This document shows positions 38,517-48,711 of a stretch of 64,000 bases of DNA, piece after piece. Location: positions 62,001 through 126,000 of the forward strand of contig CACGAG010000002.1 in the NCBI GenBank assembly GCA_902571005.1, written 5' to 3'. Below the pieces are notes generated by a model that searched no databases, was not told the origin of the DNA, and saw only the letters and a program-made list of their open reading frames with translations. This stretch comes from an uncultured Pelagibacteraceae bacterium (GTDB lineage: Bacteria; Pseudomonadota; Alphaproteobacteria; Pelagibacterales; AG-422-B15). Each line of letters starts with the position of its first letter. Position 1 is the stretch's first letter. The translations under genes and the position numbers were made by a program.

Positions 38517-38681
38517 TTAGAACAATTTTGTAACGACAAAGTAAAGTATAATAGAAATAGCAACAAACGAATACCATATGATTACTGTGTTTCTTGCTTT
38601 ATTTGGATTTAGTTTTTTTGGATTTTTGAGGTCTTCCTCAGTAGGAACTGGGCCAAGCTTGTGATAAAATTTTTTTTTCAT
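38517..38681 (-). CDS. Small membrane protein; start revised to MKKKFYHKLGP
   Basis: The first 14 residues of the ORF-track protein (MSSVRTRAGSPLNS) are read mostly through the tRNA, so the Met at 38681 is the likely start. Confidence 0.6.
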   Translation of the reverse strand: MKKKFYHKLGPVPTEEDLKNPKKLNPNKARNTVIIWYSFVAISIILYFVVTKLF

Positions 38682-38690
38682 ACTATTAAG

Positions 38691-38766
38691 TGGCGAGCCC
38701 GCTCGGGTTCGAACCGAGGACAACTCCCTTAAAAGGGGAGTGCTCTACCAACTGAGCTACGGGCTC
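38691..38766 (-). tRNA. tRNA-Lys(UUU) with encoded CCA
   Basis: Reverse strand GAGCCCGTAGCTCAGTTGGTAGAGCACTCCCCTTTTAAGGGAGTTGTCCTCGGTTCGAACCCGAGCGGGCTCGCCA: full cloverleaf, loop CTTTTAA. Confidence 0.97.
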
Positions 38767-38833
38767 TTAATTTGAGTTTATATATGATTATTATCTAAAA
38801 TATATAGGTATTTTTGTATTTCAAGTGAATATC

Positions 38834-39142
38834 TTACATCATGTCTAGTTCTAATCTTGCAACATCTGACATGCGTGACACATCCCATGGTGGATCCCAT
38901 ACAAGATCAACTGCAACATTTTTTACCCCAGGAACAGCATCAACAGCTTCTTTTACTTTTTTTGGCATTTCATCTGCTACTGGACAATTTGGTGTAGTTA
39001 ATGTCATTTGAATAATAACATCATTATCAGGAGTAACCTCACATTTGTATATCAGACCTAATTCGTACAAATCAACTGGTATTTCAGGGTCAAATACAGT
39101 CTTTAATGCATCTATAACTTTTTGATCTTCTACTTTTTCCAT
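38834..39142 (-). CDS. sufT: SufT / MIP18-family (DUF59) Fe-S assembly protein
   Basis: ALKTVFDPEIPVDLYELGLIY, MTLTTPNCPVADEMP; at end of suf operon. Confidence 0.9.
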   Translation of the reverse strand: MEKVEDQKVIDALKTVFDPEIPVDLYELGLIYKCEVTPDNDVIIQMTLTTPNCPVADEMPKKVKEAVDAVPGVKNVAVDLVWDPPWDVSRMSDVARLELDMM

Positions 39143-39723
39143 TAATTAAATAATTCTATAAAGTCCTCATAGCCCTCTTCACTTAACTTCTCTAGAGGAA
39201 CAAATCTTAACGAAGCTGAATTAATACAATATCTTAATCCAGTTTCAGTGGGTCCATCATCAAATAAATGACCTAGGTGTGCGTCGCCATATTGACTTCT
39301 TACCTCAGTACGGACCATTCCATGGGATTTATCAACAACTTCTACAATTTCTATTCCTTTTATCGGCTTATCAAAACTCGGCCAACCTGTTCCTGAATCA
39401 AATTTATCTAAAGAGGAAAATAAAGGTTCTCCTGAAATTACATCAACATAAATCCCAACATCTTTACTATTCCAATATTCATTAAAAAATGGCCTCTCTG
39501 TTCCATTCTCTAAAGCAACAATTCTCTGTTCTTCAGTAAGGTTATTAATAGCTTCCTGTCTTTCTTCAGGTGTGGCAGAACACCAGAAAGGTGTATCCAT
39601 TACTTCAACTTTTGACATATCATACTCCTCTAAGTTTATATCGGCAAAAGACCGGTTTCCATAAATAAGTTGCAAAACAATAAATAATACAAGCAGTGCA
39701 AGATATACAGGATATAGTCTCAT
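39142..39723 (-). CDS. msrB: Peptide-methionine (R)-S-oxide reductase MsrB with N-terminal signal/TM segment
   Basis: [77 protein letters not shown]-terminal [15 protein letters not shown]. Confidence 0.9.
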   Translation of the reverse strand: MRLYPVYLALLVLFIVLQLIYGNRSFADINLEEYDMSKVEVMDTPFWCSATPEERQEAINNLTEEQRIVALENGTERPFFNEYWNSKDVGIYVDVISGEPLFSSLDKFDSGTGWPSFDKPIKGIEIVEVVDKSHGMVRTEVRSQYGDAHLGHLFDDGPTETGLRYCINSASLRFVPLEKLSEEGYEDFIELFN

Positions 39724-39725
39724 AA

Positions 39726-40160
39726 TTAATCTTTTAAAGCTTGATTAAAAGCATGCCATGCCATTGTTGCGCACTTTACCCTCATTGGAAATCCTCCTAC
39801 TCCCTTTAAGGCGTAAAGTGAGTCTTCCTCATTTAAAACTTTTAAATCTTCATCTGTACCTGAAACAAGATTTGTAAAATCCTTAAATATTTCCTCAGCA
39901 ACTTCAATTTTTTTACCTTTTAATTTTTCTGTCATTAATGATGCGGAAGCAAGCGATATGGCACACCCCTCACCTGTAAATTTAATGTCTTCTATTACAT
40001 TTTGATCATTAAGAAAAAAAGTAAGCTTTAAATTGTCACCGCACAACGGATTATGACCATCGGCACTTTTATTATGAGGATCACATTCACCAAAATTTCT
40101 TGGTTCACGTCCGTGATCTAAAATTATTTCTTGGTAAAGATCATTTATTAAATCATTCAT
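39726..40160 (-). CDS. sufU: Fe-S cluster assembly protein SufU
   Basis: [44 protein letters not shown]. Confidence 0.92.
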   Translation of the reverse strand: MNDLINDLYQEIILDHGREPRNFGECDPHNKSADGHNPLCGDNLKLTFFLNDQNVIEDIKFTGEGCAISLASASLMTEKLKGKKIEVAEEIFKDFTNLVSGTDEDLKVLNEEDSLYALKGVGGFPMRVKCATMAWHAFNQALKD

Positions 40161-41389
40161 TTATTAAAAAACTCCTTACACTTATGTAGCGCAATAACAA
40201 ATTTATCAACTTCTTCTAATGAATTATACACACCAAAAGATAATCTGGCGGTTGAATTGACACCGAGATGTTTCATTAAAGGCTGGCAACAATGATGGCC
40301 TGCTCTAATTGCTATTCCTTCAACATCTAAGAACGAAGATACTTCGTGGGAGTGAACATTTTTAATATTAAAAGATATTATAGAATTCCTTTTATTATCC
40401 CCACCATGAATTTCGATAAAATCAATTTCATTTAATTTGTTAAACGCATATTTAGTAATTTCATTTTCATGCTCAATAATATTATCGAGTCCAATTTTAT
40501 TCATGTAATCAATTGCTATACCCAATCCGTGCGCTTCAACTAATGGAGGGGTTCCTGCTTCATATTTCGCTGGTAATTCTGCATAACTTGCACCTTCTAG
40601 ACTCACGTCTCCAATCATTCCTCCTCCACCTTGATAAGGAGGCATTTCTGATAAAAGATTTTCAGTTCCATATAAAACTCCAATACCAGCAGGACCATAA
40701 GTTTTGTGTCCAGAGAAAACAAAAAAATCACAACCTAGTTTTTGAACATCGATTTTTAAATGAGCAGCTGACTGACAGCCATCAAGTAGAATGGGAACAC
40801 TTTTATCTTTACAGATATTTATAACCTTTTCATTTAATTCAGTTCCAAAAACATTCGAAAGATGTGTCAAAGATACAATTTTTGTTTTATTTGTGAAAAG
40901 ACTATCAAAATGATCAATATCAATTTGTCCTGATGGTTGAATATTTGCAAACTTTAGCACAACGCCATATTTGTCTCTTAAAAAAAACCACGGTATTAAA
41001 TTTGAGTGGTGCTCTATTAGAGATAAAATGACCTCATCTCCTTTTTGCATAAACTTTTCATAGAAAGTTTGAGCAACTAAATTTATTCCTTCTGTGGCAC
41101 TTTTTGTGAAAATGATTTCATTTTCAGACCTTGCATTTAAGAATTTTTGAACTTTTTTTCTAGCGTCCTCATATCTAAATGTCGACTCAACAGATAATGT
41201 ATGAACTCCCCTGCTAACATTAGAATAGTGATTTTTATAGAAATCATTTGTTTCGTTAATAACTGTATTTGGTTTTTGAGCAGAAGCCGCAGTATCAAAA
41301 TAAATAAGATCTTTTTTTTCCAATATCTTTTTTGAAAGAATTGGAAAATCCTTTCTAACATTTAAATTTAAAGTTTTAGAATCATCCAT
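40157..41389 (-). CDS. sufS: Cysteine desulfurase SufS
   Basis: YFDTAASAQKP, FVFSGHKTYGPAGIGVLYG, IRAGHHCCQPLM. Start trimmed to MDDSKTLNL since the track ORF runs back into sufD. Confidence 0.92.
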   Translation of the reverse strand: MDDSKTLNLNVRKDFPILSKKILEKKDLIYFDTAASAQKPNTVINETNDFYKNHYSNVSRGVHTLSVESTFRYEDARKKVQKFLNARSENEIIFTKSATEGINLVAQTFYEKFMQKGDEVILSLIEHHSNLIPWFFLRDKYGVVLKFANIQPSGQIDIDHFDSLFTNKTKIVSLTHLSNVFGTELNEKVINICKDKSVPILLDGCQSAAHLKIDVQKLGCDFFVFSGHKTYGPAGIGVLYGTENLLSEMPPYQGGGGMIGDVSLEGASYAELPAKYEAGTPPLVEAHGLGIAIDYMNKIGLDNIIEHENEITKYAFNKLNEIDFIEIHGGDNKRNSIISFNIKNVHSHEVSSFLDVEGIAIRAGHHCCQPLMKHLGVNSTARLSFGVYNSLEEVDKFVIALHKCKEFFNK

Positions 41390-41390
41390 T

Positions 41391-42305
41391 TTAACAGTTC
41401 TCTTTGACAAAATTTCTGCCTTTATCTTGCATTTCTGCATCTTCAATCTTTTCGATGAATTCAGATAAAAAGCCCTCTATGTAAATTCTTTCAGCCTCAC
41501 TCTTGGATATTCCTCTTGAGGCTAAATAAAATAATACTTCCTCATCAGCTTTTCCAGAAGCTGCGCCGTGTGAGCAAACGACATCATCATTATTTATTTC
41601 AAGTATTGGCGTAAGATTAATTTTAGACTCTTCATCAATTAACAAACCTTTACTAATTTGGTTAGATTGTGTATCTGAGCAATTTTCATCAACAAATACT
41701 TTTCCTTTAAAAGAAACATTGGAAGATCCACGAGTTACAGCTTTGAAGGAACAGTCTGATACTGCAGACTGACTTAAGTGTCTTACATCCAGATTATTCT
41801 CACATTTTGAAGAGTTTGACATAACAACGCCACTGCCAACATACTTAGCATTTTTTTCATTCAAATTAATCTTTGTCTCGTTTTTTGTAAAATCTGAACC
41901 GTTTGTAAAATTAAAATCTTTAAACGTTGAACGGTTTGATAGATTGCAAGTATGAATAAATGAGTTATTAGTATCAGATTGAAACTTGTTAAATCTATAT
42001 AATTCAAGTATTGAGTGGGAACCTAAAAATGATTTTAAAATAAAAGATGTATCAACTGTGTAATCATTTTCATCAATAATCTCTAAAGTAGCATTCTCAT
42101 TTAAATTTATATCAGCAATAATTTTTAATTTGCTTCTATTGCTACTTACCAATTTAATTCGTGATGGTATTTGTGAATAATTTGCTGTGATTTTTAATTT
42201 TAATTCATCATTTATAATCTCGTGGGATATAGAGAGATTCTTAGAATTGCTTTCAATCAAAAAGTTATCCGTGAATTCTATTATTGAGGGTTTTAAAGTT
42301 TTCAT
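41391..42305 (-). CDS. sufD: Fe-S cluster assembly protein SufD
   Basis: CSHGAASGKADEEVLFYLASRGISKSEAERIYIEGFLSE; between sufC and sufS. Confidence 0.9.
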   Translation of the reverse strand: MKTLKPSIIEFTDNFLIESNSKNLSISHEIINDELKLKITANYSQIPSRIKLVSSNRSKLKIIADINLNENATLEIIDENDYTVDTSFILKSFLGSHSILELYRFNKFQSDTNNSFIHTCNLSNRSTFKDFNFTNGSDFTKNETKINLNEKNAKYVGSGVVMSNSSKCENNLDVRHLSQSAVSDCSFKAVTRGSSNVSFKGKVFVDENCSDTQSNQISKGLLIDEESKINLTPILEINNDDVVCSHGAASGKADEEVLFYLASRGISKSEAERIYIEGFLSEFIEKIEDAEMQDKGRNFVKENC

Positions 42306-43045
42306 TAACTATACCCCTCTTGATCAATTCTTGAAGCTAATGTCTTATCGCCCGTTTCTATAACTGAGCCATTTTGAAATACATGAACATAATCAGGCTC
42401 AATATACTCTAATAATCTTAAGTAGTGAGTAATGATTATAAATGATCTTTCATCATTTCTTAATTTATTAATTGCGTCTGCAGTGGTTTTCAAGGCATCA
42501 ACATCTAGGCCTGAGTCTGTTTCATCCATAATAATCAAACTTGGATCAAGCAAATCCATTTGAAGGACCTCATTTTTCTTCTTCTCTCCACCAGAAAAGC
42601 CAGCATTCACAAAACGGCTGTGCATGTCCATTGGTATATCTAGTAGTTTTGATTTTTCTTTTAGAATTTTTAGAAATTCTCCAGCATCAATTGGTGTTTC
42701 TTTTCTTGACTTTCGATGTGCATTAACAATCTGTTTAAGATAAGAAGCATTTGTTACTCCAGGAAGTTCAATTGGGTATTGAAAAGCAAGGAAAAGACCA
42801 TTTAATGATCTCTCATAAGGATCTTTTGAAAGTAAACTTTCCCCATTGAGAATAACTTCCCCTGACTCTACATTATAATTTGGTTTACCAGCTAGAGTGT
42901 GAGCAATAGTGCTCTTACCTGAGCCATTAGGACCCATTATGGCATGTACTTCACCCTTTCCAATGTTTAAATTTAAATTTTTTAAAATTTGTTTTTCTTC
43001 AACAATGACATTTAAATTTTTAATCTCTAACATGCTATCCAACAC
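42305..43045 (-). CDS. sufC: Fe-S cluster assembly ATPase SufC
   Basis: [55 protein letters not shown]. Confidence 0.95.
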   Translation of the reverse strand: MLDSMLEIKNLNVIVEEKQILKNLNLNIGKGEVHAIMGPNGSGKSTIAHTLAGKPNYNVESGEVILNGESLLSKDPYERSLNGLFLAFQYPIELPGVTNASYLKQIVNAHRKSRKETPIDAGEFLKILKEKSKLLDIPMDMHSRFVNAGFSGGEKKKNEVLQMDLLDPSLIIMDETDSGLDVDALKTTADAINKLRNDERSFIIITHYLRLLEYIEPDYVHVFQNGSVIETGDKTLASRIDQEGYS

Positions 43046-44477
43046 TACCTTCCAAACTAATACTTACAAGTTTTTGAGCTTCGACAGCAAACTCCATTGG
43101 AAGTTTTTGCAGAACTTCTTTACAAAATCCATTTACAATTAAACTTTGTGCCTCTTCAGCATCTAAACCTCTTTGCATGCAATAAAACAATTGTTCGTCA
43201 CTTATTTTTGATGTTGTTGCTTCATGTTCTATAGATGAAGAATTAGAGCTATTTTCGGTTAGAGGAATGGTATTAGCTTTGCACTCACCTCCAACCAATA
43301 ATGAGTCACACTGGGTAAAGTTTTTTGCATTTTTTGCTTTTTTATGAAAACTAACAAGCCCTCGATAAGTATTGGATGATTTTCCTGCCGAAATACCTTT
43401 TGAAATAATTCTACTCTTTGTATTTTTTCCCAAATGAATCATTTTTGTTCCAGTATCAGCTTGCTGATAATTATTGGTAATTGCTACAGAATAAAATTCA
43501 CCAGTCGAATTATCTCCTCTTAAAATACAACTTGGATACTTCCATGTAATAGCAGAACCCGTTTCAATCTGAGTCCAAGAAATTTTTGAGTTTTTTCCTT
43601 TACATAAGCCCCGCTTCGTTACGAAATTATATATTCCACCTTTTCCATTTTCATCTCCAGGATACCAGTTCTGAACTGTAGAGTATTTTATTTCAGCATC
43701 ATCAAGTGCAATCAATTCAACATTGGCTGCATGTAATTGATTTTCGTCTCTCATTGGAGCTGTACAACCTTCTAGATAACTAACGTAACTTCCCTCATCG
43801 GCAATTATAAGTGTCCGCTCGAACTGCCCTGTTTCAGATGCGTTAATTCTAAAGTATGTAGATAATTCCATTGGGCATTTAACTCCTTTAGGTATGTATA
43901 CAAATGAACCATCACTAAAGACTGCTGAATTTAAAGTCGCATAGAAATGATCAGTAACAGGTATAACAGACCCAATATATTTTTTTACAAGCTCAGGATG
44001 TTTTTGAATAGCTTCTGAAATAGGACAAAAAATGACACCTATTTCGTTAAGTTTCTCCTTAAATGTTGTTGCAACTGACACACTGTCAAAGACTGCGTCT
44101 ACTGCAACACCAGCTAAAACTTTTTGTTCCTTTAACGGTATGCCTAGTTTCTCATATGTTTCCAATAATTTAGGATCAACTTCGTCAAGAGATTTTGGTT
44201 TTTCTTTGAAATCCTTAGGTGATGAGTAATAGTATAAATCTTGAAAATCAATTTCATCGATTTCTGCTTTAGCCCATTTAGGAACTGACATATTTTCTAG
44301 TCTTTTGAATGCTGATAATCTCCACTCCAACATCCATTCTGGTTCATTTTTTTTCTTTGAAATTAACTTGATAACATCTTCATTTAACCCTTTTGGAATT
44401 TTTTCACTTTCTATTTCAGTAACAAATCCATACTTGTACTTTTCTTGTGTAAAATTATCTTTGCTTACTTTATTCAT
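43035..44477 (-). CDS. sufB: Fe-S cluster assembly protein SufB
   Basis: [57 protein letters not shown]. Confidence 0.95.
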   Translation of the reverse strand: MNKVSKDNFTQEKYKYGFVTEIESEKIPKGLNEDVIKLISKKKNEPEWMLEWRLSAFKRLENMSVPKWAKAEIDEIDFQDLYYYSSPKDFKEKPKSLDEVDPKLLETYEKLGIPLKEQKVLAGVAVDAVFDSVSVATTFKEKLNEIGVIFCPISEAIQKHPELVKKYIGSVIPVTDHFYATLNSAVFSDGSFVYIPKGVKCPMELSTYFRINASETGQFERTLIIADEGSYVSYLEGCTAPMRDENQLHAANVELIALDDAEIKYSTVQNWYPGDENGKGGIYNFVTKRGLCKGKNSKISWTQIETGSAITWKYPSCILRGDNSTGEFYSVAITNNYQQADTGTKMIHLGKNTKSRIISKGISAGKSSNTYRGLVSFHKKAKNAKNFTQCDSLLVGGECKANTIPLTENSSNSSSIEHEATTSKISDEQLFYCMQRGLDAEEAQSLIVNGFCKEVLQKLPMEFAVEAQKLVSISLEGSVG

Positions 44478-44478
44478 G

Positions 44479-44901
44479 TTATTTAACCAATGTTTGTTCT
44501 TCTACTAAATCACTGAGATGCACCGTGCTCAAATAATTACCAATAACTCCCTCAAGATTTTCCCAAAAATTGTGAGTTAAACACTTTTTGTTAGTCCCTG
44601 AACAAAAAGCATTAGGATTATTGCCGCACCCAGTAGTTTTTATTTTTTCATCTATTGCATTAAATATGTCCAAAATTTTAATTTCTTTTGTTTGTTTATT
44701 TAGAATATATCCTCCACCTGGTCCTTTTTGACTTTTTACCAATTCAGCCTTCTTAAGGTCGTTAAATATCTGTTCCAAATAAGACAAAGATATATTTTGC
44801 CTAACAGAAACATGTGACAAGCTGCATGGTTTTTGTGATCCAAATTTGGCAAGATCAACCATTGCCAACACAGCATATCTACCACGCGAAGTTATCTTCA
44901 T
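44479..44901 (-). CDS. iscR: Rrf2 family regulator, IscR-like
   Basis: [20 protein letters not shown]; Fe-S type Cys triad [21 protein letters not shown]. Confidence 0.88.
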   Translation of the reverse strand: MKITSRGRYAVLAMVDLAKFGSQKPCSLSHVSVRQNISLSYLEQIFNDLKKAELVKSQKGPGGGYILNKQTKEIKILDIFNAIDEKIKTTGCGNNPNAFCSGTNKKCLTHNFWENLEGVIGNYLSTVHLSDLVEEQTLVK

Positions 44902-45578
44902 TTATTTTTCTCAATCAATTTTTCAAGCTTTTCAATTCTGTTTCTTAAATCGGAATTATCTTTTTCTAGTTTTTCAACTACCGTTGCCCTGCTATCATCT
45001 CCTTTACTGAGACCATAAGCTCTAAACTTTTTAATCCCAGAGGAATTTGGCACAATTGTGTATCTTGCAGGATTTCCGATTACACTTTTGTTCGACTCAA
45101 CATCTTTAGTCACAACAGAATTTGAACCTACTTTCGAATTAGATCCTATTGTAATTGGACCAAGAATTTGTGCGCCTGAACCAATTATTACCTTATCTTC
45201 TAGAGTTGGATGTCTTTTCTTATCCTTCTGACTAGCGCTGTCCTCGCTTGGTGAAACACCTCCAAGGGTTACGCCATGGTAGATTGTAACATCATTGCCA
45301 ATTTCAGCTGTTTCACCGATAACAACTCCCATACCGTGGTCTATAAAGAAACGCTCACCGATCTTTGCTGCAGGATGAATTTCAATTCCAGTCAATATTC
45401 TACCAATATAAGATATTAGCCTGGCGAGAATTGTAAGTCTTATTGACCATAATAAATTTGACAATCTGTATATACCAATTGAATGGAGTCCTGGTGAAGT
45501 AACTAAAGTCTCAATTCTGCCTTTCGCAGCTGGGTCCCTGTCAATATAAGAGTCAATTAAATCAATGATTTTACTCAT
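44898..45578 (-). CDS. cysE: Serine O-acetyltransferase (CysE/EpsC type)
   Basis: [44 protein letters not shown] hexapeptide repeats. Confidence 0.92.
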   Translation of the reverse strand: MSKIIDLIDSYIDRDPAAKGRIETLVTSPGLHSIGIYRLSNLLWSIRLTILARLISYIGRILTGIEIHPAAKIGERFFIDHGMGVVIGETAEIGNDVTIYHGVTLGGVSPSEDSASQKDKKRHPTLEDKVIIGSGAQILGPITIGSNSKVGSNSVVTKDVESNKSVIGNPARYTIVPNSSGIKKFRAYGLSKGDDSRATVVEKLEKDNSDLRNRIEKLEKLIEKNK

Positions 45579-45641
45579 TTTAAAAAAAAACCTTGAATTT
45601 CAAATGTTAAATTTAGTATACCGTCTCAGAGGTTAAATATA

Positions 45642-45666
45642 ATAACCTACTAATTTAGTCAACTAT
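45642..45666 (-). promoter_or_regulatory. Candidate type-1 IscR box upstream of cysE-iscR-suf
   Basis: Reverse strand atagttgactaaattagtaggttat matches ATASYYGACTRWWWYAGTCRRSTAT at 23 of 25 positions. Confidence 0.7.
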
Positions 45667-45679
45667 CTAATGCTCAAAT

Positions 45680-46342
45680 ATGAATAATCAAGTAAAAGAA
45701 ATAGTTTTTACAGGGCCTGACGGCAAATTAGTAGGAAAATACAAAAAAGGGCAGTCTTTGAACCCTCCGATAGCGCTACTTATACATCCGCATCCGCTTT
45801 ATGGCGGAACAATGAATAACCCAATAGTAATGGATTTGTTTTCTATTTTTGACTCTCTTGGGTTCTCAATCTTTCGTTTTAATTTGAGGGGCGTTGGTAA
45901 AAGTGAGGGAAAATTTGATAATGGTTTGGGTGAGCTTGCTGACGCAGCTGCTGGCCTAGATTGGATACAAAGACAAAATCCTAATACTAATCAATGTTGG
46001 GTTGCTGGTTTCTCTTTTGGAGCATTGCTTTGCATGCAGTTGTTAATGAGAAGACCAGAGATAACAAGGTTTATAAGTATCTCACCTCAACCAAATTTAT
46101 ATGATTTTAATTTTTTAGCACCATGTCCTGCGTCAGGTTTAATAGTTCAAGGTAAAAAAGACGACCTAGTACCTCCTGAGGAGACTTCAAGGCTCGCAGA
46201 AAAACTAAAATCTCAAAAAAATATAACTGTCGATTACGAGGAAATAACTGGAGCAAATCATTTTTATGATAATGAAACTGATAAACTTGAGAAAACAATA
46301 CGGAGTTATATTGAAAGAGAGCTTAATTCAAAATATAGGTAA
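45680..46342 (+). CDS. Alpha/beta hydrolase (COG2945-like)
   Basis: LIHPHPLYGGTMNNPIV, RFNLRGVGKSEG, GFSFGA. Confidence 0.85.
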   Translation: MNNQVKEIVFTGPDGKLVGKYKKGQSLNPPIALLIHPHPLYGGTMNNPIVMDLFSIFDSLGFSIFRFNLRGVGKSEGKFDNGLGELADAAAGLDWIQRQNPNTNQCWVAGFSFGALLCMQLLMRRPEITRFISISPQPNLYDFNFLAPCPASGLIVQGKKDDLVPPEETSRLAEKLKSQKNITVDYEEITGANHFYDNETDKLEKTIRSYIERELNSKYR

Positions 46343-47425
46343 TTTAGTCAGTTTGCCTCCAGTAATTGGATTTTTAACACCCGTGGTTCCTGGAAATGAG
46401 AGAGGTAAATTTTTAACTCTTCTAATACCCAAATAAGCAAAAGCCTGTGATTCTATAAATTTTGCATTACCATAAATTTCATCGATTAAGATAACTCTAT
46501 TGCCAAAATTTTCTTTTATTAAATTTAAAATAAATTTATTTTTCGTTCCTCCGCCAGATAGAATTATTATTTGATTATCTATTTTTTTTAGATCATTAAT
46601 TATCGTATAAGCAGTAAATGCTGATAAAGTAGCGCAAGCATCATAAAAATTAATTTTTAATACTGAATTAAATGAGAAATATTTTCGATCAAGAGATTTA
46701 GGGGGATTTTTTTTAAAAAATTTATCGTTCTGAAGTTGTCTTAAAATATTTATATTAATTTTACCTCGAGATGAATATTCACCGTTATTATCATACATTT
46801 GTTTTTTTTTGAAATATACAAATTGATCTAAAAGGCACATTCCTGGTCCGATATCATAGGCTGTCAACTTACCTCTATTGTCTAATCTGGAAATATTAGA
46901 AATGCCTCCAATATTTATAAAAGAACAAGGCTTTTTAAGCTTTAATTTATTGATTAAAAGCTTATGAAATATTGGTACTAATGGTGCTCCCTCTCCACCA
47001 TTTAAAAGATCCTTTTGCCTAAAATCAGTTACAATAATATACTTAGTTTTTTTGGCAATATACGAACTATTGCACAACTGAATCGATGATTTATTTTTAG
47101 ATGAATGGTAAATAGTTTGACCGTGTAAAGCGATAAGATCAACTTTTTTGATATTTTTAGATTTTATAAATTTTCTAATAGCATTTACATAATCTTCACT
47201 AACTAAATTTTCGCAATCGCTTATATTTGATATGCTATTTTTATTTTTCGTAAAGTTGTTCACAAGATTATGAAGAGACTTTCTAGTTGAGTCCCTAAAC
47301 TTAAATAAAGATGAGCAATTATGGGTAAATCTGCTTTTTCCATCAGAACTAACGTATGAAACGTCAATTCCATCGAGCGAAGTGCCGCTCATAATGCCAA
47401 TTGCGTGAAGTTTATTGTTGCTCAT
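46328..47425 (-). CDS. anmK: Anhydro-N-acetylmuramic acid kinase
   Basis: AIGIMSGTSLDGIDVSYV, DLIALHGQTIYH, INIGGISNIS, AYDIGPG. Confidence 0.93.
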   Translation of the reverse strand: MSNNKLHAIGIMSGTSLDGIDVSYVSSDGKSRFTHNCSSLFKFRDSTRKSLHNLVNNFTKNKNSISNISDCENLVSEDYVNAIRKFIKSKNIKKVDLIALHGQTIYHSSKNKSSIQLCNSSYIAKKTKYIIVTDFRQKDLLNGGEGAPLVPIFHKLLINKLKLKKPCSFINIGGISNISRLDNRGKLTAYDIGPGMCLLDQFVYFKKKQMYDNNGEYSSRGKININILRQLQNDKFFKKNPPKSLDRKYFSFNSVLKINFYDACATLSAFTAYTIINDLKKIDNQIIILSGGGTKNKFILNLIKENFGNRVILIDEIYGNAKFIESQAFAYLGIRRVKNLPLSFPGTTGVKNPITGGKLTKLPIF

Positions 47426-47475
47426 ATATTTTGTATAATTAGTCTAAATAATTTATACATTACTGAATATAGAAA

Positions 47476-48711
47476 ATGACACTTATTGAAGAACTCAAAT
47501 ACCGCGGTTTCTTGCATCAATGCACTGATGAGGAATCTCTAAATAAAAAATTAAAATCTGAAGATATTACATTTTACATAGGTTTTGATTGTACGGCTAA
47601 ATCATTGCATATCGGTAGCTTGATACAGATAATGGTAATGCGCTTATTTCAAAGACACGGTCATACTCCAATAATATTAATTGGCACAGGAACTACCCGA
47701 ATTGGTGATCCTTCAGGAAAAGATGAAACTAGAAAAATGCTCACTGAAGATGAAATAGAAAATAATGCAAATAATCTTAAAACTGTTTTTGACAAATATT
47801 TGTCGTTTAAGAATGAAAGAAATAAGGCGTTGATAGTGGATAATGCAGATTGGTTAGATAAACTTGGTTATGTAGATTTTTTAAGAGATTTTGGAAAACA
47901 TTTTACAATAAATAAAATGCTAACATTTGATAGTGTAAAAATACGTCTTGAAAGAGAACAGTCTCTCAGTTTTGTAGAGTTTAATTATATGATATTTCAA
48001 GCTTATGACTTCTATGAGCTTAATAATCGAAATTCGTGCACCTTACAGATAGGAGGTTCCGATCAATGGGGAAATATTGTAAATGGGGTGGAGCTTATAA
48101 GAAGAGTAAATGGCAAGGAAGCTTTTGGACTCACAACTCCTCTTCTCACTAATTCTAATGGTGATAAAATGGGTAAGACAGCTGATGGAGCAATATGGCT
48201 TAATGATGACCTTTTATCAGCCTACGATTATTGGCAGTTTTGGAGAAACGTAGACGACAGAGATGTAATTCGTTTCATGAAACTTTTCACAGATCTAAGC
48301 AAAGAACAGATTGACAGCTATGAAAAAAACTCATCGAAAAATATAAATGATTTAAAAATAATACTTGCAAATGAGGTAACTGCTATGCTTCATGGGATTG
48401 AAAACTCAAGAAAAGCTGAGCAAGCAGCAAAACAAATATTTGAAAACAAAAACTTATCTGAAGATATGCCTACTCTCAATTTAAGAAATGAAGATGTGCA
48501 AAATGGTGCACTATTATCAGATCTTATCGTTCAAATGAAATACGCTAGCTCAAAATCTGAAAGTAGGAAATTGATACGCGGGAAAGGTGTAAAATTAAAT
48601 GGAAAAATAGTAGAAAACGAGCTTATGTTGTTAGACTATGATCAAATCAAACAGTTTGACAATGTAATAAGTGTTGGCAAGAAAAAACATTTTAAAGTGA
48701 TTATTGGATAG
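47476..48711 (+). CDS. tyrS: Tyrosyl-tRNA synthetase
   Basis: YIGFDCTAKSLHIGSLIQIM, QIGGSDQWGNIVNG, GDKMGKT; C-terminal S4-like domain. Confidence 0.95.
   Translation: MTLIEELKYRGFLHQCTDEESLNKKLKSEDITFYIGFDCTAKSLHIGSLIQIMVMRLFQRHGHTPIILIGTGTTRIGDPSGKDETRKMLTEDEIENNANNLKTVFDKYLSFKNERNKALIVDNADWLDKLGYVDFLRDFGKHFTINKMLTFDSVKIRLEREQSLSFVEFNYMIFQAYDFYELNNRNSCTLQIGGSDQWGNIVNGVELIRRVNGKEAFGLTTPLLTNSNGDKMGKTADGAIWLNDDLLSAYDYWQFWRNVDDRDVIRFMKLFTDLSKEQIDSYEKNSSKNINDLKIILANEVTAMLHGIENSRKAEQAAKQIFENKNLSEDMPTLNLRNEDVQNGALLSDLIVQMKYASSKSESRKLIRGKGVKLNGKIVENELMLLDYDQIKQFDNVISVGKKKHFKVIIG

Noticed and set aside
40513-40824. 103-aa plus-strand ORF
   Set aside because: Antisense shadow of sufS, no domain signal.
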